Part shown: positions 22,657 to 33,905 of the stretch, piece by piece
Numbering within the stretch: position 1 is the stretch's first letter
Layout: each line of letters opens with the position of its first letter
Source of the DNA: Lunularia cruciata
Lineage: Eukaryota; Streptophyta; Marchantiopsida; Lunulariales; Lunulariaceae
DNA length: 64,000 nucleotides
Reading direction: 5' to 3'
Assembly: GCA_948567375.1 (NCBI GenBank)
Contig: OX419758.1
Span: 23,689,001-23,753,000 of the forward strand
The notes under the pieces: generated by a model
Seen by the model: the letters and a program-made list of their open reading frames with translations, nothing else
The model's database searches: none
Told to the model about the DNA's origin: nothing
Position numbers and translations under genes: made by a program

Positions 22657-23050
22657 AGAGATATAGGTCAAGTAGAGGGGTATTCCCTTAAGTGCAGCTC
22701 TAAAGAACTCACTTCTTGATGTTGAGCCTTCAAGTTCTTGTCTATCATGAATAGAGGCCAATGAGGATAACTTGGAGTCTCTTAGCTAGAGTAGGTGTGG
22801 CTTGATAGTGTACTCAAAGCTTGTTTGTTGGCAAGATTGACTTGAGTGTGATTGATTTTTGATTTGAGTTGAGTTGGAGATCAATTGATTATTGTGGTAC
22901 TTTAGAGTTCATGTATGACTTCTTTATGAATTTTACTTCTATAGTGTATAATGTTGATAGCAATGTATGATGTGTAGCAATGCATATACGCACATTAGAT
23001 GAATCTTTATGTTTAGATAGGGATTGTTCTTTTGAAGAATTGGCCCTATA
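22657..23050 (+). repeat. E3: fragment of family E LTR (plus orientation)
   Basis: It matches the reverse strand of about 15100-15450 and 42560-42960. Shared words include GTGCAGCTC, CTCACTTCTTTGATGTTGAG and TAGAGTAGGTGTGGCTTGA. It joins the broken C1 3' LTR on the left and copia-like sequence on the right. The right limit is approximate. Confidence 0.55.
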
Positions 23051-23867
23051 GCTTGGAAAGACAAATTAATCATTTTTATCAACCTGATTATGTTGTTTTT
23101 GCAATACATCATTGTTTACTCTCCAAGTTCCCAATTCATTAAAGAGAACATCCTAACTTCTTATAATCCACCCAATCTTGGGATTGAAAAGGTGATACCC
23201 TCTCAAACCCTCTTCATAACCTACAAAGTCCATCATTTTTACTTTCTTGGTTAAATTTTTTCTTTGCTCTTTAGGGATATGAGAAAATGAGAAGATAATT
23301 CATTCAAAGAATAAGAGATCCTGAATCCATTAAGTACATATGAAGTGCAAAAGGAATGCAATGCAATGAAAGAAAAATTAAATGAAGTATATGTAGAATG
23401 GCATTAAAGTGAAATCCACCAAAAAAATGTAAGGCTAAGCACTAACATAATATAATTATCAAAATATAACAACATACCAAGAACTATTAAAGATCATGTA
23501 ATAAAAAAGTGCTAAGCAGCACATGTAAGAAATAAAAAATGACATGTAATCAAAGACCAAATATTGAAATGTAAAATATCATGTAATCAATAAGCCTAAT
23601 CAATGCATGTAAAGAAGTAATAAAAAAATGTAATAATCAAAGAGCATTGAGTTGGACATGAAACTTTTGCTCTTTGCCCTTTAGGGATATGAGCATAGGA
23701 TAGCCAAATACTCTCAATGTAGAAACATCATGTTTCTTCCACTCCAATATTCTTCAACATTTTTCCCTTATAAGGCATTAGTACCACTACTATTTCTAAG
23801 GAAAATTTTAGTATTGATAGTTGCACTCCAAAATTTCCACTCTCTAAATGTTGAAGCATTGCTAACT
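23050..23867 (-). mobile_element. Ty1/copia integrase fragment
   Basis: On the minus strand three copia landmarks appear in order: FWSATINTKIFLRNSSGTNAL (23768-23860), STLRVFGYP with YAHIPKGQRAK one frame over (~23665-23735), and further on FVGYEEGLRGYHLFNP and DVLFNE (~23130-23230). These match the integrase tail region of copia elements (LRVFGC.AYAHIP, LGY....GYRLYNP, RDVVFDE). The word TTTAGGGATATGAG occurs twice (~23269 and ~23678), and the AT-rich 23290-23640 lies between the copies as an insertion or duplication. The right end is cut by the C2 LTR. Confidence 0.6.
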
Positions 23868-26307
23868 CTAAAAGACCAAGGAGAGAAATAAGATAATGGA
23901 AGATTAGAGTGTAAGATCACATTAGAACTCTCAAGTGAGAGAAACTCCAAATGCCTAGTATGAGCCCGGGTTTTGGTATTTATAATGAATCAATACAAAG
24001 CTCTTGAGAAACTTCCCTCTCAAAGCCACTTTTTTGGAGTGCAAGCTAAGCTAGCTGAGAAGCTTCCAAGGAAGTTTACTTCTAAAAGCTACCTACTTGG
24101 TAAAAAACTGAGCTAGCCATTAACTTGGTATACAAGTTACCAAATCCTTGAAAGGTGCTTAGAACATTCTACCAAGAAGGTTCTTAGATTTTTTTACAAT
24201 ATTGTTAGAATTCAACTATTTTGGCTTATTTTATTTAGTCAGTAACTTTTAAAAATATATCTACTAACTCCATATTATTACATATTCCTCTATCACTAAT
24301 TAGTTATATTGTTGTTGCCATGGAGTCATCAAACTCTTGTATGGTCATTTGAGAATTTTGGAGATGAGAAAGAGGTTCCCATGTGGTATTGTTAAGAAAA
24401 TATCTCTTCCAAAGGACCTTATATTCAATTTATATTGGATTACATTGGATGTCTCTTTGGGCATCAATACAATCACCTTCATATTCTTCATGATCATTAA
24501 TAGTGATTGGAGGAGAAGGAAGTTGGGTACAGTAGGAAAGGAAAATGGGTTAGAAATAGAGGATTTTAACCTCAAAACATGGAAGATAGGATGGATCTAC
24601 TTACGACTAAGAAGTGCAAGTTTGAAGCAATAAGAAAAAGGATCTGAGTAATAGCAAATAGACCTATCCAAGTAAGCAAAAGTTTGCAAACTTGGATATT
24701 AAGAAGGAAAGGGAGATGACTAGAGGAGAGCATGACCATATCACCTACTTGAAAGGTGAGATCTTGATGATGTAGATTGACATATTACCTTTGTAGATTT
24801 TGAGCAACAAGAAGATGGCATTTAGCTTGATGTAAGGATGCAAATAACATAGACAAGAAGGTGGAGGTATGGAGCACCTGAGGTGGCAATAGAGCAAGAA
24901 GAAAATTTAGAACAAAGGGATCTTGGCCATTTTTGAGAAAGAAGGAAGAGAATCTAGTACTTGCTTGCTTAAAATATTATAAGTAAATTAGGCAACCATA
25001 AGACAAATATCCCAATTTTTGTGATGAATGTTGATGAAGGCATGTAGTATATCTTCCAATTTTAAATTTACCCAAAAATTTGCTCATTTCTCATTCTCAA
25101 TTTGCCCATTGGTTTGAGAATGATAGGCCATAGATAAGGCAAGCTTAATGCTAAGTAACTTGAAGAGTGCTTGCCAAAATTAACCAATAAATCAAGGGTC
25201 ATAATCAAAGATGAGAATCCAAGGCATCCCATGGTGCTTGAAGATAGGATAGAAGTAGAGTTAGGCCAACATTAGAGTTTCCACTATATCTAAAGTAGGC
25301 ACCAATGAATGCTTGTGCGGCTTATCAACAAACATTACAATTGTTGTATGACCATGGTTTGTCTTTGGTAAGGATGCGATGAGATCTAAGCTCACATGTT
25401 CCCATTAGACAAATAGGATAAGAAGTCATTGGGATGGTTCATCCAATTTTTGGTTGTTGGTTTTGTTGGCTTTGTTGCATTGGCAACTCTCACAAGATTG
25501 GACAAATTCTTAAATTTCTCATCCCTTGTTTGGCCACCACCATTGACATTATAGGGTACTCAAGATCTTGTCCGCTCCCATGTGTCTAGCAATTGGTAAG
25601 TTATGCGCCTCTTGAAATTGTACCAATTGTGGATCTCCCATAACTAGAACATAGATTTGGTCAAAGGTAGAAGCAAAATAGAAGTTTGTCTTTCATTGAA
25701 GAGGTGTTGTACTCCTTGTCATGTGCTACAAGACAAATTTGCACAAGATGAAGGAAGTGATACTATTGTAAAGCAATCTTGAACTCTAGGTGTACCTTCA
25801 AGTATGTCAACATCTCTTATGATTACTAAAATCATAAGAGATTTAGGAAGAATATTCAAATCAGGTCATCATCACAAAGCATCAAGAATGACATAGAATT
25901 TATCTGGTTTTTACTCAAGCTTTATATCAAACAATTGTAGTTGTTCTTCCCATGAATGATACCAACTCTTTATGTTCTCTAAATAAAAGATCTATATCAA
26001 GTGTTTGTGATCATTTTGCATGATCACTTGTTTCTCCAAGAGGTACTATCTCCATGCCTTTGTGGCGTATTGACAATTATTCTCAATCCTAAGATGAATA
26101 AAATTTCTTTCTATTATGTTTAGTCACCAAGACATAAATTCAATGGTAATCCTAATCCTTAATGCACAAATCTCTAATTCATTTAGAAATTCTTGTTGCA
26201 ATATAGCTCCAATTGTTAAGTTAGAAGCATCAAGATTAGCCACACAAGGTAGTTGAAGATCATATGGTTGGAGGATGAGTATAGTGTTATGATGATAGGA
26301 GAACTTT
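23868..26307 (-). mobile_element. C2: 3' half of a gypsy chromovirus
   Basis: Minus strand, from the right: RNase H start (ILQPYDLQL, NLDASNLTIGAILQQEF, ~26150-26290); integrase zinc finger and core (ESCQCNKA; WEHVSLDLIASLPK; ~25270-25620); chromodomain (EYKVLWKRY...TWEPLSHLQN, ~24330-24420, frame-shifted); and a 3' LTR (23868-24282, starting TGTAATAATATGGAG). It is the same family as C1. The 5' half is missing at the G2/F2 boundary. Stops throughout. Confidence 0.75.
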
Positions 26308-28229
26308 TGTGACAACTCGGCAAATATCACTTTTGCGGTAATCGGGTAAGTAAAGTTTGTTCCCGCAGAGATACAAGTCAGAAATTTCCAATACAAAGCA
26401 AAGTAACAATTTCAGTTCTTCTTGAGTTCTTCTTTAGTCTCTCAAGTAGAAACCACACCCAGAAGAGAGTAACAAGCACAGACTCACAGTCTTGTCACAA
26501 ATTCACACTCCTTAATCACAACTCCATAAAATCTTTCCAAACAATCTTGATTGTGATGATTTAGGCTCTCCCAAAAATGGCACTTCACTGCAAAACAACT
26601 TGCCTCAGAATTGTGTTCCACCCCTCCACTGACGGCACAACTTCCTTGATAGAAATTGCTTCACATCAACCTCGCACTGCACTCACAAATGCAAAATACT
26701 ACCAACACTACAATTCCTCTCAGATCTGTCAAGGCATTGCTTTGATTGCACTTCACTCAGGATCAAACACACAGAATGAAGATCAAGGCTGCGGATTCCA
26801 ACATCCAACAAGCACACTGACTTGCACTTTGAATTTCTCCACACACTCACAAACACAATTACAAAGTTGATACTCAGAATCAAGCTCAAGTGACAAGCAC
26901 TGCTTCACAACACTTTGCTTTATCTATTCTCAAAAATTATGAGCACTGAACAACATTTCTCTGCAAATGCTACTCTTAAGTAGTGAAGCAACGACAATTC
27001 TAATAACTATACCGTTCTACAACAACTTTTCTAACCTACAGATCCGAAATGACAATGCACCTCTTCATATCCACCTCTTCGTATCTACCTCTTCAAATCT
27101 CAAAACTTTTACTAATCCGATCCGATGTCTACTTCATCTTCTTTATTCAAACCCGAACCCAAATTAATTTTACTTCCTACTACTCTTTCCTTGGGTTTCA
27201 TATCTTCTACCTCTTTTACCAGATCCAACAATTCTCTTTCCTGATCTGAAATTGCACTAGTGGGTAATCTATCTAACTCTTCATCTCTCAACCCACTCTT
27301 CTCTAATATCTCTATCTCTAACCCCGAAGACATCTGCACTCCTATGTTATCTACTTTGGGTTTAACTACTATCAATTCCTTGGCTAATTCTATTGTGTCA
27401 TCATCAAGAATTGTAATTGAAAGCATAAATACACTATCTACACCTTCAATTTATAACCCACTTTCCCCTAATCACTCATGTAACTGACCCAAAGACAATT
27501 ATTGTTTGATCTTGCACTTTGGGTTTATTCACTATTGCTACTTCTCCTTCAATTCATGTTTCATCTTCAATCAGAACTGAAATTGAAGTCATGGGTATCC
27601 TACCTATCTTCTTTCACTACTCTAATTTCCTCTGATGCTTTCCGCAAGATTCCCAAAGTCACCTTCACTGCACTCCAAGGTCCAACTTCCTCGGATTTAG
27701 TCGGTCATCTTAGTCTTGAGGTGAAGTCTTTAGACCCGAAGTCATGTAAACCCAAAGTACGAAGTTCAAAGTCCGAAGTCACATTGACCTGAAGATAGTA
27801 ACCCAAAGTACATCTACTCTAGAAACTTCAAATACTTGTAACTTCTTCTACAAACCTCCAAACTTTGCGATTTTGGTGGCAACGGAAAGCCTTGAACTAA
27901 ATGCTTCCAACGAAATATAACACGCTTGATTTGGACTTGTGTGCATTGAGATATAGCTCCCGCAAGAATCCTGACCTACAACTTCTATTTCTCCTTCGAG
28001 TTTGCACTCCTTCAACATCTGATCCGAGTTTTTCCCTCCTCTCACACAAAGTAAACTTCTTCGGGTTTGATCCAGTCTGAGTCCTTCTTCTTCTAACACA
28101 AAGTCGACTCCCTTGAGCTTGATCAAAACACACGTTTCCAATCATTTCTTCTCCATTTGGTTTCAATTTGGTTTCAGCAAGGCACTTTTTCTTCAAAACT
28201 CATCCAAAATGAAAAATGTGGGTACCACA
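26308..28229 (-). mobile_element. G2: second, shorter copy of the G element
   Basis: Read on the minus strand it begins TGTGGTACCCACATTTTTC (28229 downward) and ends GAGTTGTCACA (26308), the same ends as G1. The flanks are ACTTT (26303-26307) and ACTTC (28230-28234), a 5-bp target duplication with one change. The 3' ~1.1 kb (26308-27430) is closely similar to G1. The 5' ~800 bp is more divergent and carries different short coding traces. Total 1922 bp against 3783 bp in G1, so it is an internally deleted or mosaic relative. The two flanks belong to different families (C2 left, F2 right), so the insertion sits at an older junction. Confidence 0.7.
27112..27426 (-). pseudogene. G2 coiled-coil protein tail
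   Basis: A 104-codon frame shares VDNIGVQMS, LEKSG..DEELDRLP, DQERELLDLV and LGSGL..E.EVDIGSD with G1 10554-10850. Conservation at the protein level between the two copies, with mostly conservative changes, suggests that this C-terminal part was once under selection. The rest of the coding region is absent or unrecognisable here. Confidence 0.5.
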
Positions 28230-28788
28230 ACTTCCAACAAAACATAGGAGAAGAAACACAAAGATTCACACTCAATACTCCAATGCTCCAAAGGAGCACC
28301 TTGTCTTTATTATATAGCAAAGAGGATACACTCAAAGGAAGCTCTACCCTTGGATCAAATACATGGATTGGTAATCTATCAATGAGCTCCATCATTAGAT
28401 TAGTTGCATACAAGAGTGACATGTTGGTCTTGTCTTATCTAGTCTGTCAACCAATTTTGACCAAAGAGAATCTTTCTATAAGAATCTCAAAATTGCATAG
28501 GTGAGATACCATTGGAAAGCTCTTGACAAGACAAAAAAGGGAAGAATGAATGCTAGCCTATTCCAATGAGTATTGAAGCAATTTATTTTTGAGGCCTAAT
28601 TCATCCATTAGGCCTCCAAAATTGGTTCTAAAGTTTTTTGGTTGTTTTTGATTCTTGCCTTATTAGTAGAAGTACTCTTTTAGTGACACTTCTATCTGAT
28701 ATAGTTATTCCATCATATATAATATCCCTCTTGATTTTACTAAACCAAATTTCACCTCTAGATAATATGTCTAGCTATTGGTATTACA
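28230..28788 (-). repeat. F2: chromovirus 3' LTR
   Basis: On the minus strand it starts TGTAATACCAATAGC at 28788, immediately after a purine-rich tract (AAAAGGTGAGATG), and runs ~559 bp to the G2 boundary. F1 (2990-3514) is a second copy. It contains a conserved inverted pair around GAGGCCTAATTCATCC...TTAGGCCTCCAAAA. Confidence 0.65.
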
Positions 28789-29300
28789 AACATCTCACCT
28801 TTTAAAACGCAACGTCCTTGTTGCAAAGGTGTTTCTCAAAAGATTTTATTAACACCGATGCATGGATCAAGTTGGCTATTGGTTCCCATGTTGCTTCATA
28901 TAGTGGGTACCCTTTCTAGTGTACAAGATATTCCACATGCGGATTGTAAGGTCTTGAGATTGTGCCGAGCACTTGGCTGCATGTGCTTAGGCTGTCTTGT
29001 TTCTCATAGACTCGGTAGTTCTTCCGTAGTTTGGCACTGGTTATATTTTCTAGATTTATGATAGCAGCTTCTTTTGGGAGATTGTCTGTCGCTATTCCGT
29101 GTGCTGATCCTCATCAATGAATACTTGCATAGGCTTTAGGTTAAATTTTCCTGCTTGTTCTCTGGTTTCTATTCTTGATGTCATTCCAGACTCTTTTCTT
29201 ATTTTGTCATTCTTAGGTGGGTGGGGTTTTTGTTGTGACAGTCAGGCCTATCCCAAAGCACAGACTTGGTGGGATTTGTGGACTAGTCCACAGGTCATGC
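28789..29300 (-). pseudogene. F2 chromodomain and end of pol
   Basis: The minus strand at ~28840-28950 reads EYLVH-stop-KGYP then YEATWEPIANL and IKSFEKHL, a clear chromodomain (YLVKWKGYP..EATWEP) with a stop where tryptophan is expected. It is followed by CNKDVAF just before the polypurine tract. Upstream (28950-29300) no integrase motif is recognisable. It is a different family from C1/C2 by LTR sequence. Confidence 0.65.
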
Positions 29301-30744
29301 AACTGATTCTACCTCGAGATTTTTTCCAAAGACCTGACTCACTTCCGCAGACCGGACTGAGTGCCAAAGTTTTCATTCTTTTCTTATCATTGTTTGCTTA
29401 TCTTTCTACATACACATTCATTCACAAGGAATGTCACTTCCATCACTGCACCGAGTTCTCCAAAATTCATAAATTCTTCAAGATGATCAAAAACTCAAAC
29501 TGAATAGTTTAATCAAGCACATTGTCTAATCAAGCATATACAGAACAGGAAACATCCAAGTCCTAACTCCTATCCCTTACAATGTTTATCTTCATGTCTA
29601 CAAGTCTCTACATGACTCCCCAAGATTGCTGCTTGGTAGATCCCCTTTGGTGATTCTTCCCTCCTGTCACTATGAATTTGTACTATCATCAACTCTAGCA
29701 TTTCTCTCCTCACTCTCTTGCCATGCTCAGCCAGCAGATTTCTCTCAAAACTTCCTTCCTCTCTTGTCACCTCCTCAGCAAAGCATTCTCTCCAAACATC
29801 TCATGAATCCTAATATCTCTCTTGATCTTGTCACAGTCTTGAGTCCAAATTCTTGCTTGAATTTCTCCTTCTTCTTGTCCTCCTATCACAGTCCAAGTCC
29901 TTTGATATTTTCCTCTTTAGTAGCACTTTGGCACATTCAAAATCCCTCACACTCCCCTGTGTTCCTTCTCAAGATTTCTTCTATGTCAACTCCTCAGCAA
30001 ACTCTACATCCTCTTGCAAAAATCTTTCTTTTGCTCCTAAGCTTTTCTCCTTTCTGACTTTCCACCCTAATCCTTTGAAGATCTCTCTACCTTTCACTGG
30101 TCCCTATCATAGACCAGAGCAGAAGCCAACCTTTGAGAAGTTCTTCCTCTCTCAAATGTCCCTCCACTATTCCTCTCTTCCTTTTCAGACCTTTACTCTT
30201 TAAAATTTTACATTGTCCTTCAAGAGAACTCTCTCCCTTCACTGCCCTGCTCTCTCAATCCTCTTGAAACATGACTCTCTTAGTTCAGACCAGTTCAGCC
30301 TTTTTCCTCATGAAGCATAACTTTCCCAGCTCAATCCAGTTCAACATTTTCTCTCTTAAAATATAACCCTCCCAACTCAGTCCAATTCAACATTTTCTCT
30401 CAAAGACTCTTCCTTGCAGCCTTTCTCCAAACTCCTTTTGGTTTCCCTGTTCTTCTGCCCAAAGTCTGCTCTCTCAAAGTTCTCCTTCTCTTCCACTCTC
30501 ACTGCTTGCACACTCTTATTTCAAAATCCTTCTCTTATTCTCCAGCCAAAGCTCTCTCAAAATTTTTCCTAATTCCTCTGGTCCTGTCACAATTCTCAGC
30601 TCTCTTCAAACCCTTCTTTTCTTCTCTTGTCTTCTTGTCACTTACTTGTCACACCAAAAATCAAAACCTCTCTCCTTCCTTCTCCTGTCCAGTGCCAGGC
30701 AAACCTATTTCAAAAACCCTCACCTATTACTACTTAGGGAAAAG

Positions 30745-31040
30745 CAAAACCCTCTAAAAATCTCCCTTTATCTCTCACTGCTCAGGGAAAAAGGCCTCAA
30801 AGATCCTCCTCTCTCCTCAGCAGGGCAACTCCAAACCTTCACTCCAGTTTCTCTCACTGCTTAGGGCAGAAGCCCTTGAAGATCCTCCTCTCTCCTCAGC
30901 AGGGCAACTCCAAACCTTCACTCCAGTTCCTCTCACTGCTTAGGGAAAAAGCCCTCAAAGATCCTCCTCTCTCCTCAGCAAGCCAACTCTCCAAAACTTC
31001 ACTCCAGTTCCTGTCCAACCAAAGCAACCCTAACTTGAAA
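30745..31040. repeat. 79-bp tandem repeat, about 3.5 copies
   Basis: Units start at GATCCTCCT (30802, 30881, 30960), each followed by CTCTCCTCAGCAGGGCAACT-like sequence, CTTCACTCCAG and CTCTCACTGCTTAGGG. A weaker copy precedes the array. Confidence 0.75.
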
Positions 31041-31490
31041 TTCTTTTCTCTCCTCCTGTCACTCAACAAGCTGAAACAAACCCTTTAGAATTTCTCCTTC
31101 TCTCTTGCACTCCTATCTAAGCCAAAGCAAAACCCAACTCATAATTCTTTTCTCTCCTCTTGTCACTCAGCAAGCTGAGCCAAATCCCTCAAGGATTTCT
31201 CCTTAAGCCCATGTCCACCCTTACTGATTCTCCTCCTTAGCCAAGGCCTCTAGAAGCATTTTCAACTCTTTCCTTGTTCTTGTCACTGCCCAAAGGCCTC
31301 TCAAAGGATTTATCTCCACCTTCCTCTGGTCTTATCACTACCAAAAGGCCTCTCAAAGCATTTCTCTCCACCTTCCTCTGGTCATGTCACTACTAAAAGG
31401 CCTCTCAAAGCATTTTCTCTTCTTCCTCTGTCTTGTCACAGACCAACAAAACCCTTGAAAAACCTTCTCTTTTTCTCCTATCTAGTCACA

Positions 31491-31925
31491 GGCCATGACA
31501 AGCACTTCAAAAAATTTCCCTTCACTCTCTTCCTACAGTTCAGATCAAGCCAAACCCTCTTGACATTTCTCTCCTTGCTCTTGCACAGCCAAAGCCAGCC
31601 CTGAAAATTTCCCCTTCCTTCTTGTCCTATCATAGGCCATGACAAGCCCTTTGAAAAATTTCCCTTCACTCTCTTCCTACAGTTTAGATCAAGCCAAACC
31701 CTCCCAACATTTCTCTCCTTGCTCCTGCACAGCCAAAGCCAGCCCTCAAATTTCTCCTTCCTTCTTGTCTTGTCACAGGCCATGACAAGCCCTTCTAAAA
31801 ATTTTCCTTCACTCTTCTCCTACAGTTCAGATCAAGCCAAACCCTCTAGACATTTCTCTCCTTGCTCTTGCACAGCCAAAGCTAGCATTCAAAATTTCCC
31901 CTTCCTTCCTATCTTGTCACAGCCC
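31491..31925. repeat. 143/144-bp tandem repeat, three copies
   Basis: GGCCATGACAAG begins units at 31491, 31635 and 31778. Each contains TTCAGATCAAGCCAAACCCT, CATTTCTCTCCTTGCTC and CACAGCCAAAGC. Copies differ by a few percent by eye. Confidence 0.8.
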
Positions 31926-32336
31926 ATTTCCTACAAAATTCCCCTCCTTCAGCCAATTCTCATAAGGCTTTTCACTCCCAAAAAAATCCATGCCCCTGTA
32001 CTGTCAAAACCCTACAATCCCCTTGTGAAAACACTCCTTCTCCTCTCCACTGTCATAGACCAAGACCAAAAAAAATCCACCAAAAAAAATAAAAAATTTC
32101 CTTATTCCTCTTCCAATCCTTGTCACCTTCCTGCTCTCTCCTCCCAAACCTTCCCCTTCTGCCCAAAACCTGTCACTCCTCTGTCACTTACTTGTCACAC
32201 CTCTTGCGGGAAAAAGATATTCCCCCTTGTCCACTATCTATCCCAGCCTTCTCCAAGGCCTTCTTTGAGAATTCCCTTCACATATCAAGCACTCCCCAAC
32301 CAACATTTTGGGAAATTCCCAAAAAAAGTTCTTTTG

Positions 32337-32632
32337 CTCAAAGTGCACCAAATAAACTCTCAAGATCCTTTTGGTCAAAAAAACTAAATGAAATACTCAC
32401 ATAAGACTTATTTGCTCAAATGGCACCAGACGATATATTGTCTCAAGATTTACCTACTCAAATGACACGAGTGTCATTTGAGAAAATATTTTGTCTAGTG
32501 CCATTTGAGCAAGTAAGTCTTATGTGAGTATTTCATTGAGATTTTTTGAAGTAGTCTACTTCAGACTTGCCAAATATTCTACCAAACTTGAATAGAAGTA
32601 GTCTACTTCAGACTTGCTAAATTTGCACTTTG
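32337..32632. repeat. Foldback element with nested palindromes
   Basis: AATGAAATACTCACATAAGA from 32387 is mirrored exactly by the sequence ending at 32537, and the match extends ~45 bp with about two mismatches. An inner stem, CTCAAATGACAC / GTGTCATTTGAG, sits at its centre. An outer pair, CTCAAAGTGCA (~32338) and TGCACTTTGAG (~32622), frames the whole. On the right, GAAGTAGTCTACTTCAGACT occurs twice (32548 and 32595), itself containing a GAAGTAG/CTACTTC palindrome. It abuts a broken gypsy RT at the motif LYAK. Confidence 0.7.
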
Positions 32633-33905
32633 AGATTTTTGGCATACAATTAATTCTATCCTAGAATTTGGATGACTTCTTGTAGATGTTGCTTGTGTTC
32701 CATCATTGTCCTACTATAGTCTAAAATGTCATGTAAGGAAATGATAACAAATTTATCCAAGTATGGACAAAATATATCATTCATCAAACTCATGAAAGTA
32801 ACTTTGTGTTGGTAAGGCCAAACAACATAACTAGGTACTCAAAGTGACCATATCTATTTGAAAGGCAATTTTGTGTACATCTTCTTCCACAATCTAGATT
32901 TGGTTGTAATCACTTCATAGATCAAGTTTGGTGAAGCGTTTTGCCCCATTGAGTTGATTGAACATGTCATCTATGCAGGGTAAGGGGTATTTTTCTTCAC
33001 CATTTGTTAATTTAGACCACGGTAGTCAATGCATATGTACATGGTATCTTCTTTCTTCTTCACAAACAAGAAAATAGCCCATATGATGATATATTGGGTT
33101 AGATAAACCCTTTTTCTAGCATATACTTGATTTGAGCCTTAAATTTCTCCATCTCATGAGGTGATAGACAATATGGGCCTTACAAGGAGGTGTCTTCCCA
33201 AGAATTACCTCAACTTTATGACCTACTTTCCTTTTTGGCAGTAATCTTGAGGGTAGGTCATCTAGGAAGACATCTTGAAACTCATTGACCACATCTTTCA
33301 ATTTCTCAAGAATTTATCTATCAAGTTGTGCACTAAGGACTTCTCTTATTAGACCCATGAAACATCTATCTATCTTATAGATAGTTATAATCCCTATAAC
33401 ATAAAGAGGCAAGTTTTGCCTATGAGATCTTTCTTTAACCCCAGTGATCTTCCATCGGCAATTTCTCACTACTTTTTTCCTCCAATTGACTAAGGGGTTA
33501 TAGTGCTCTATCCACGGCATGCCTAAGATTGCATCATAATGAGCTAGTTATATCACTTGCCACTCAATTGCTTCTTGATATTCTCTTACAAAGAGTGCTA
33601 CCTTTCTAGATAATGACTCAATCCTCTCTATCTGCACATTAGATAATTCTATTTCTCCATTTTCATCCTTCTTTAGATCCATCTCCAACCATTTTGCAAT
33701 AGAGCAAGATAAGAAATTCTTTGTTGTTCCAAGATCTATCAAAACTCTCACTTGATTGCCTTTTAGGACTCCATTCACAAAAATCAACTATCAGTTTGTG
33801 TTCTTCAATCTTTGCGTACTTGTCTTCTTTTTGTCTCTCTCTCCAAGCTTTTTTTTTGCTTCTCCATTGAGCTAGTAAGGCCATGTAGGCTAGTAAGGCC
33901 ATGTA
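32633..33905 (-). mobile_element. T: fragment of a third gypsy family (protease and RT)
   Basis: The minus strand shows in order a basic KKAWRERQKEDKYAK segment; protease with VLIDLGTTKNFLS (33548-33787; ancestral DSGAT, serine now leucine); MPWIEHYNPLVNWRKK (33314-33520); FQDVFLDDLPSRLLPKRKV (33116-33301); and then broken RT with FVKKKEDTMYICIDYRGLN and [17 protein letters not shown] to ~32640. The order and motifs are those of Ty3/gypsy pol. The sequence differs from A, C and F. It is truncated inside RT at the foldback element and fused to A2 on its 5' side. Confidence 0.75.

Larger units (their letters stand above)
29300..32336. repeat. Pyrimidine-rich tract with nested tandem repeats
   Basis: Some 3 kb are dominated by C and T on the plus strand with recurring TTGTCAC and CTCTC(C/T) words. 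Three clear arrays sit inside: 79-bp units starting GATCCTCCT at 30802, 30881 and 30960; ~62-bp units around AAAGGCCTCTCAAAG at ~31275-31425; and 143/144-bp units starting GGCCATGACAAG at 31491, 31635 and 31778. Open frames of up to 222 codons (31719-32387) are by-products of the stop-poor repeats. It may be non-coding internal sequence of a retroelement on the minus strand (next to F2), but this is unproven. Confidence 0.55.

Noticed and set aside
29570-29770. Tandem arrays as a CRISPR or satellite centromere array
   Set aside because: Units are few, variable in length and without unique spacers; too short for a centromeric satellite.
31719-32387. 222-codon open frame, proline/serine-rich
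   Set aside because: It lies in the pyrimidine-rich tandem-repeat tract, where TAA/TAG/TGA are rare by composition. It overlaps the 143-bp repeats and has no domain.
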